In this document: in pieces, positions 56,392-64,000 of the stretch
Position numbering within the stretch: the first letter of the stretch is position 1
Layout: the number at the start of each line of letters is the position of its first letter
Source of the DNA: Earliella scabrosa
Lineage: Eukaryota > Basidiomycota > Agaricomycetes > Polyporales > Polyporaceae
NCBI GenBank assembly: GCA_022605405.1
Contig: JABYQQ010000019.1
Span: 806,001-870,000 of the forward strand
Length of the DNA: 64,000 nt
Direction: 5' to 3'
Translations under genes and position numbers: made by a program
The notes under the pieces: model-generated
Seen by the model: the letters and a program-made list of their open reading frames with translations, nothing else
Database searches by the model: none
What the model was told of the DNA's origin: nothing

Positions 56392-58118
56392 CTCCCACTG
56401 TGAGCGCTGCCCTCGAGTCAAGCCTGCTCGACAGATGCCGTCCATATTTATAGCAGCGTGACACGGCTCAGCTGGTCGCGCGATGGCCAGCGCAAGCCGC
56501 TGCGCCAGTCACTGACATCCGATGGGGTCGTGTACACATTCTCGAGGAGTTGCGGAACAGAGGTGACGGTGATAGACGCCGGACGCGCTTGTGACTGAGC
56601 ATGTTTGTACTTGTTTGTCTCTATACACGGACGCCAACGTTAACTCCAAGGTTCGGCCAGGTCCGGATGCAAGTTCGACGTTCAACACTCCAGTCCGATT
56701 CGCCGGAGTCACTAGTCACTGGCGACGGAATGAACCTCCTCCACATGATTACCTGGCTTCGAAGGAGCGTATTGCAGTCCAAACACCTACACCTACTACT
56801 AGTAGCTAGCTTCTCTCTGCAATTGGAGGCTCCTCAACTTGTCACGTTCAGGTTGTTCCTGTGCTCACTGGCAGCCGTCGACGCGGAGTCACGCTCCTGC
56901 TGGAGCTAGAGCCCGATCTCACAAAGCCCTCAAGGTCACTGTGATTTGGTCGGAAGGACTACACTGATCTGCTATGCAAGAACTTGTCGCTACTATGTAC
57001 GCCGGCCGCCGTGCACCTCCCGACTCAGGAGGCTGACTTGGGACATCATGATTCATGACGTACGACGCTCGTGAGTACCGAGTCGTCGTGCGCGGTCTGC
57101 ACATCTTAAACTCACACATCTCGAACCAGAGAGCCTCACGCATCCGACTCGTCGTGCGCTGCATCTCCTCGGCGTCCCCTCGGAGTTGAACGGCACATCC
57201 AACTCCGACCTCGGTCCGAGCGACTCGACTCTTCGTCCCTGTCGCACTCAGCGGCCAGCCTCCGCGCAATACGGTCCACGGTGCACGCCAGGACACGAAT
57301 GGTCGGTCGATCCCCCGCTCGGAGTCGCGCGCGCCGCGGTTCGGAGGAGTGGCTGCAGCCTCTTTAGGCTCGCCGCCTCGCGACGCTGCAACAGAGTCGA
57401 GCTCGACGACAGGGTCGCTGCGCTGCTGGTGGGAAGCACTGTACTGGTTGCCTGTCTCGCGTCTTCCTTCGAGTTTGTCCTCAACACCGCACCGCGACGT
57501 ACCAAATCCATGCGTCGTTTCCCTCCTGAACACCGAGGACGCCCGGCGGCGGGCGGCTGCGTGATGTGAGTTCCTGAACATGAACGTCACGCCCGTTCCG
57601 GAGGATTACACGCTCACAAGCTCGGAGTAATGTACACGTCCTCGGCCGCACACAGGTGGAACTTCTTCTCGCTCTGGAGTTTTGATGGCGCCGCCGCTGG
57701 AGACTCAGAGATGGACGCGACTTCGGAAGTTCGGTCACGCCTCACCAGTACCAGTCATCACCAGCTCGACGGATCTGCCCGTTCACGTCGGCTCTCCTCC
57801 CACCTCCTCCCACAACAAGGCTTGTTCTTCCCCCACCCCCGGCCTTGGGCGGTCCGCAGTTGGCACTCCTTCCCCCCCATCCCCCGCACGCGAGGAGGAA
57901 TCGACGTCCGAGCCGGAGCCGGAGCCGGAGTCGGATTCGGATTCGTCCGGCGGTCTGAGCAGCGTCGACTCGGACTCGGACTGGGGCACGTGCGGTGCGG
58001 TGCCCGATTCCTCCCAAGTTCCAAGGACCAAGGACCAAGACGGGTCTCCGAGTCCCAGGCATTCCAGGCTGCCAGGCTGCCAGCTGCAAGGCCGGGAAGC
58101 TTCACGGGCGCAGGGTCC

Positions 58119-58170
58119 GGGACGGGAACGGGAACGGGGACGGGGACGGGGACGGGGACGGGGACGGGGC
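58119..58170. repeat. GGGACG hexanucleotide satellite
   Basis: About eight units of GGGACG with two GGAACG variants. Confidence 0.8.
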
Positions 58171-59266
58171 CTCGAGTCGGAAGCGACACCCTCCACCCTC
58201 CACGCCCTCCACCCTCCACCGCCGTATGCGCGGACCTCTGCATCCCGGCCCATCCCGCTGCCTGCCCTGCCGGTGACCGTCCCCACGCCCCAGCCAACTT
58301 GAACTCGAACGCGCACGCCGCATACAAGACTCGGACGGGGCGCGCCGCGGCCGTGGTGCCACTCCTGTCTGTCTGCTGTTGTGTGTCGTCTGTCGTCTGG
58401 AACAAACGTCAACGTCCGGCACGGGGTGAGGGGGTGGGGGAGGGTCGGAGCGGCCGCGTCTTGCGGTTTCGGTTTCGGTTTCGCAGCGCGCGCGCGGTGT
58501 CCGATCCTTCCTCGAGTCTTCGAACACGGTCCTGCGTAGTGTCCCGCCACCCAGCCGTCCAGCCGTTCAGCTGTCTCATAACAAGGTCATGGTGCGGTGT
58601 GGGCTTTGGGGCGCTCTTCGTCGGCCAGCCTCCAGCCTCCAGCCTCTGGGTGCACTCGCCGTCGGGTCGGACTCGAGAGCACGGACCCGGACTCGGAAGA
58701 CCTCTGAGCGTCGATCGACTACGGTGCGACTTTGGCTTTTGGGCACGCTTCCGAGTCAGGTTGTTTTCCTCGCGCGCTGGCGCGATCGGGTGCGGGTCGG
58801 GTGCCGTCCGTGCGGTTGGCTGCAGAGGGAAGGGAGAGACTCGGGCTTCGGAATGTGTCCACGCGCACAACAGAGCCAGGGCACGGTCAGACGCTGCGCT
58901 GCACCTCCTCCGTGCGATCGCTCTGGAGACGAGAGACAGCACCCTGAACCGTGTCTGTGCAAGTTGCGGGCCCCGGACGTTCGACCCCGATCTTCACTTT
59001 CGACGCTCGCCCGTTGGAAGACGTCGAAGGCTCAGCGCTCAGCACTGGACTCGCTGCAGTCCGTACGCTCGAAACGGCGTCGCACGCCCCCCCCCCCTCC
59101 CGGCCCTGTCGCACTGTGTCTTGTAGGATGTACACACGGCGATCCGAGTCTTGAACGGGCTTCCTACGCTGCGGAGCGGGTTGCGGGGTCCGTCTGCCCG
59201 AACGCGCTCCGGATGGACTCTGGCGCGAGCACGACGAGCACGTACGGGCGGAGGCCCCGAGCCTGC

Positions 59267-59325
59267 GCGCATTCATAGCGCACAGACCTACACGCGCATT
59301 CATAGCGCACAGACCTACACGCGCA
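59267..59325. repeat. 27-bp tandem repeat
   Basis: Two exact copies of a 27-nt unit starting GCGCATTCATAGCGCACAG (59267-59293, 59294-59320) and the start of a third. Confidence 0.8.
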
Positions 59326-61420
59326 TCCAGATCTTTTTGTGCGGCTCTACGAGGACCGCGAAGGGGTCTTGAAGCTTGGTCGGCCGTCCATGGAGCGGGT
59401 CTCCGACTGGCATTCGCATTCGCGGGGCCACGTCGAGGTTCGCTCGAGCTCTGCGCAATGGCACGGCATGCACGCTGTCGCTCGGGCGATCTGGCGAGAT
59501 CCAAGGACGCCGACAGCGATCCGTCGCGCAAGAGCCAGGGGGCGTCGCGCGGGATACACCGACCCCCGTCCCCGCTGTCCGGCGACCTCGGTCCCCGTCT
59601 GGAAGAAATGACAAGCGCCAGCAGGCCGCACGGTGTTCCGGAACCGAGGGATTCAATGCGTGCGCCTGAACGCTGGTCCTGCGCGCGAACTGGGGAACTC
59701 GACGACGCACCTTTGCGCATGCGCGCGTGCACGTTCGAAACGACGGTGGGCCCGTCCCGCCGTGAAGCACCGTTTGGAAGCTCACGGAGACGGCGCAGCT
59801 TCGTGCGCATGGCGGTCGAGCCACGGTGAGCTGAGCGCGACCGCATTGGCTGCATGCTGAACGCGGTGAGTTGACGCTCGGCTACAGGCTAGAGATAGTG
59901 TTTGAGATTCGCGGGCTACCACGACCGCGAATTGCGGACGGCCACCCACTTGAAGTATGGAGCGGAGCGCGATGCGCGAGTGCCCTCGTGCTGCGCGCGG
60001 GAGTGGCGGGCTGCTGCTAGAGCACGGAGCGCATCCAATGTGCCCGTTCGGACGCATCTGACTGTAGATGCACATGCATCAGCGGCAGAGCGCAGGAGTG
60101 GGGGCGGGTCGCACACGCCGGGAGGAGAGCAGGTGGGACGCATACAGCCAGGTGTGAGCGACTGCAACGCCGACTCGCGACTCGGAGAAGGGCTCGGTCT
60201 GCAGTCTGCGCGAAGTCGGTCGTCGGAACGAAGAAGGAAGACATGGCGCACCCGGGTCTAGCATGCAGCCGTCGTCTTGGGCTGGCAGGCAGCCCGGGCG
60301 ATGCGGCAGGGGCAGAGAGCGAGCGTAGGGTGGGCGAGAGCCGAGCGAGGTCGCAGCAGAGGCGGATCCAGCGTACGCCGTCCGCACTCGCGCGCAGAAC
60401 GCGGTCGGCGATGCGCTCCGTGGCCTCGCAGCACCCTAACCCTAACGTCCGACCCGTCCCCTTGCTGACGTCGAAGACAAGAGCTGTCAGGACGAGCGGG
60501 GCGAGACATCGAGTGCTGCCATCGCCCCGCACCGGATCGCGCTCGTGCGCAGACGTCGAGCTCGGTTAGCTGTCGCTGTCGGGGAGCGGTGGCGGACGAG
60601 GGTCTGGACTGGACTGCGTCTCCCGACGACGGCCTGTCCGATAGCCGTCGCTCGCCCAGCGATATAATCTTCCGCTCCGGACGCGTACCCCGTTGCAGCG
60701 CAGCCTCCTCGCACATGCGGAGGTGCTCACAGTTCTGCCACGACGGCCGAACGTTAACTCGACTGCGCTGACTCCAGTTTGAATGCATAATGGTAGAGCT
60801 GACGCTTCCGCTACAGCTACGCATCGTCTGCACGACGACGACGATGACATGCACATGCTCGCACCGCGCGTGGAGCACTGGCAGCCAGTCCACGAAACGC
60901 AACGCACCTATCGTGAGCCCCGGAGGGGTGCGAAGCTGTTGAGCAGGCGAATCGCATACTAGTACTGTGTGAGCGAGTACGACGTCGTCGCGAGCGACAA
61001 GGGTGCTAGCGTGCGGAGCGCGAAAATTCCTTCGGAGTTGAACGCGGCTTGATCCGAACCTACGCCTGCTTCGACTTGAAGAGATTCCAGCACGCATACG
61101 CTCGCCGTACTGCGGCTAAGCACTCCTCGATCGTCGCTAGGTATTGTCTCTAAATCTGAGGGTCCGGACCAGTCGGCGAGACCGGCCCCCAAGCTCGAGT
61201 CCAACCGAACCGCTCGTGCACAGCGGAGTCACGGTCAGTTGATTTTGTCTCCTCCGAGTCCCGATCAAGTACTTACTGCTGCCATCTCCTCAGCTGAACA
61301 GCGGCGGCCCACGCTCAACGTTGTGACATTAGCGCGAAACAGCAGACGAGATTGGAATAACCTGAGCCAGGCTTGAGCTGTTTCCGATCACTCCACCCTG
61401 GTCAATTCCTCTCGATCCAG

Positions 61421-63670
61421 ATGCGCCGCACAATCCGCACCCAAAACGCCTCAAGACACCTCCGAGTCGGTCATCCCGACAGGCCGAGGACTCGTCGGAC
61501 AGCGGGCCCAGGTCACGCTGAAGACTACGAGGAGGTGGAAGCCAACGCAGTTGCGTCAAAGGCTGCCAAGGCTCGCAAGGATGCTGGGGCCATCGAAGGC
61601 CATCGAAGGACGGCAAACTTCGCCGGCTAAGCGCCATCGAGTCTCTATCGACGAATCTACCTCTGACGGCGACAGCAACGACATCGTGGAGACTCTGGCG
61701 AGGAAGAAGAAGAAGCGCGTCAACAAAACTTTGAAGGTACCTCAAGAGCAAGAGCTGCAAGAGTATGCCCCCGCGATGTCGCCGATCGTCAAAGTTGACG
61801 TTGAGCCGCCGTTTGAGTGGCCCCAGCTTGAAGGTGACTTGTCGGACTACGCCTTGACTGAGTCAGAATCCTCTTGTAAGGTCGTGCCGCCGGTGAATGA
61901 TGTCGATGTCGTACACCCTCCGCGGGATGGTATCGGCCCCTCCGTCAGAATCGAACTCAGGCACAAGCGCGACTCAGCGCGGCAGGCGTCGAACTCCAAT
62001 TTCGCCGGGTCGGCTAGTAAGTAGTACGTGAGTAACCGTGGCTTTTTACAATGTCCATTAGCTCTGCCCGGAGTGAACGCTGGGCTGACGTGTTTGACTC
62101 CTAGGACTCCGGCGTCGTCGTCCAAGAAACTTTCGCCGTCTGAACGTCGTCGTATGCACGCTCAGGCTCAGGCCCGTGCTTCCGGCAACAGCCTAGGCTG
62201 CTCTCGCACTCCTGGATACGGTGACGTGCAGTGGGCCGACGACGAACTGGATGAAGCGCAAGCGCAAGCGGCGAGGGCCAGTCTCCGGCCAGAACACGGT
62301 CGGCGGTTGACAAGCCTGGATGCGGTACGTTTCGTGGGTCCTTGTTTCTCCAGCGCACGCCAGCACTTGATTTATTCAGGTTGATCCCCTGCTAGTCGGA
62401 AGCGGAGACGATCGCGTTCAAGAACAGGAACGGTGACAGGAAGCCTCTCAAAAACGTTCTGCCGTCTCAAGAGCCTGGGTGGATGACCAACGTCTCACCT
62501 GACTCGTCGAAGGATGGAACGTCGAAGCGCACGGTACGCCTGTCTCTCCTCTCTATACGGTTACCTTCTCTCAGGCATGCTCTTTACCCTTCCTTCCCCT
62601 TAGGCGATTGACATCGACTGTCTCCTCGAGTCCCCATCAAGCTCCAAGTCTCATATGAGCACACGGTGGAAGAGCGCCGACCTGCCGCACGGTGCGCACC
62701 ACGGTAACCTCTGGAAGGGCACCTTCCTCCGGGCCACCCTACTCGAGTATCTCGGCCGTATGGACGATCCGTGGACGGTTTCCGACCACGACTTTGTCAA
62801 TATCCTGCAGGAGATCTGGAACGAGGTGTACGGCGCGCGACTCGAGGCTCATGAGGTGCAGGTTGGGGGATGTGTGCATCACATCGTAAGTGCGAGTGCT
62901 CTTGTCTTTGCAACTTTGTCCATCACTCAGGCTGTACAACGATTTCTTGGTGTTCTCAGGCAAGACAGCGCATGTATATCTGGCGAGCTGCGTTCGGGTC
63001 TTCTGCGATCTGCGCTTTCGAACTCTACTTCAACGCGACCAAGAACGAAAAGGGAGAGATCAAGTACCCGGACGTCGAGTCGCGCGCACGCTTCTGTCAC
63101 ACGATACTGCGCAACGCGCGTGTCTTCTACAAGGATCCGGAGGGGAAGAGCGAGAAGGTGACCGTTTCTACCCTCGGCGTCGCTGTCCGCTACATTCATG
63201 CGCTCATCGTTTCCATTCCAGGGCCTCTATCGTTCCTGCTTTGTCCTTGGACCGATCTCCATGCATCTCAACGTCACCGACGGATCCATTTCCGTTTCTA
63301 GCTTGCGGTAACGGCGATAACAACCCGTACACACATCCCATCGGTGCTATCGGCTTAGCCGCCGCGGCGGTACGTGCTCCCTCCCTACTAGATTGCCCCT
63401 CCTCCTCCTTAGCTCTCAGACATACCTCCGCAGGCATACCGCGCTGCCGTCCTGTACGCAGGGTAGAAGATCACCTACGGCTCGGACCAGAGCGAGATCG
63501 TCATCACCAAAGGCTTCAATGTGTTGACGAACAAGGAGAGTAGTAGGGACACGGAGTTCTGCGCTGGCGCGTACGGCGGTGTCACTAGGGGCTGCGCGAT
63601 GTCGGCGAGGGCGCTGACGGAGGGGAAGGTCTGCAAGATTCAAAACGATGGAGGGTTTGAATACTTGTAG
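61421..63670 (+). pseudogene. DUF6532-like gene with frame lesions
   Basis: The N-terminal part is basic and disordered (starts MRRTIRTQ). CCATCGAAGG occurs twice in a row at 61590-61609; ignoring one copy of these 10 bp makes the frame run on through SPAKRHRVSIDESTSDGDSND. The C-terminal part is globular and resembles DUF6532, a basidiomycete family often found near transposons: WRAAFGSSAICAFELYF (about 62980-63030), PDVESRARFCHTILRNAR, then HPIGAIGLAAAAVYRAAVLY. Introns around 62887-62962 and 63160-63224 fit in frame. A TAG at 63464-63466 interrupts the last exon, after which an open stretch ends at 63670. Family call is moderate; the function of DUF6532 is unknown. Confidence 0.6.
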
Positions 63671-64000
63671 AACCCTCCGGTCGACGGTTTGCATGTGGCT
63701 GCTGCTGGCTTTGGGATAGACTTCTCTGCGGTGGTCGATGAGGACTAGCGGTATGGGTTTCTTGGGGCCCGCAAACGTGCAGAACATACCGTTCATGGTG
63801 TCAAGTTCAAAGCCACAACAACGTCATGTCTACCCCTCTCGGACTGCTACGTATCGTCTCCTCTCTCGATTGCGTCGTCGTTGTCTCTTTGTCTCAGTTG
63901 TCCCCGTATCAATGCTCTCACTGCGTCCGCCGTTGCCTCTTGCTCTCCTGTCGTCTTGATCTCGCTCCTTGTCGTCTCTGGCCCACCTCGCTGTTCATCC
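63671..64000. other. Right edge, no gene seen
   Basis: 330 bp; pyrimidine-rich toward the end (CTCTCGATTGCG, TTGTCTCTTTGTCTC), perhaps the leader of a gene beyond the window. Confidence 0.3.

Larger units (their letters stand above)
56392..61420. other. GC-rich gene desert with simple repeats
   Basis: 5 kb with no gene I can defend. From about 57600 to 60600 it is very GC-rich, so long overlapping frames exist on both strands. One plus frame (57682-58302) contains an acidic Ser/Asp tract (SEPEPEPESDSDSSGGLSSV) that could belong to a disordered protein, but no start, splice or homology supports it. It also contains a 6-bp satellite, a 27-bp tandem repeat and CCCTAACCCTAA at about 60431-60442. 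Confidence 0.4.

Noticed and set aside
56919..57590. 223-codon minus-strand frame
   Set aside because: No domain, no conserved pattern and opposite-strand frames of similar length; looks like chance in GC-rich DNA.
57630..59126. 498-codon plus-strand frame
   Set aside because: Arg/Pro/Gly-rich low-complexity translation, no usable start context, no splice support, and equally long frames lie on the opposite strand.
1..64000. CRISPR array or bacterial operon
   Set aside because: No regularly spaced direct repeats with unique spacers; genes have spliceosomal introns and are of basidiomycete families.

Overview
The window is from a filamentous basidiomycete, most likely an agaricomycete (mushroom or polypore). 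The genes have frequent short GT-AG introns of about 50-100 nt. The window also holds class I hydrophobins, a large F-box/leucine-rich family, DUF4246 oxygenase-like genes, a DUF6532-like gene and copia-type retroelement remains. I see no CRISPR array, no rRNA and no tRNA gene I would defend. Gene models were built by hand from reading frame, splice signals and comparison between paralogues inside the window; there is no transcript evidence.

Region 1 (1-13360) is a direct segmental duplication. Copy A (from the left edge to about 8012) carries a large disordered nuclear protein, an alkyltransferase-like (ATL) DNA-repair protein, a short decayed gene and a six-exon secreted CxxC protein. Copy B (about 8728-13359) repeats this order. 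It lacks the first three quarters of the disordered-protein gene, carries a dead ATL copy, has a differently broken version of the short gene, and keeps a complete CxxC gene.

Region 2 (13800-24000) starts with a broken DUF4246 gene. Three hydrophobin loci follow: a two-exon remnant (17122-17269), an intact gene (19286-19725, minus), and a copy intact except for its start codon (23223-23688). The intact gene sits between a 426-bp inverted-repeat element just past its stop and a gag-only LTR retroelement about 230 bp upstream of its start.

Region 3 (24300-56400) is an F-box/LRR-like cluster of ten genes on both strands; nine share a phase-1 intron at a similar place. Interspersed are a 77-residue secreted protein, a repeat-rich secreted Ser/Thr protein, and two more DUF4246 copies (one intact, one dead). 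A second copy of the gag-only LTR element lies inside the first exon of one F-box gene. Its 5-bp target duplication is perfect, and the host frame is continuous across the insertion when element and one duplication are ignored.

Region 4 (56400-64000) is GC-rich, repeat-bearing sequence with no convincing gene until a DUF6532-like locus (61421-63670). That locus carries a 10-bp tandem duplication that breaks its frame. Overall this looks like a fast-evolving accessory region: recent duplication, recent retroelement insertion (LTR pairs identical by eye), and many families in which one copy is intact and its neighbours are dying.
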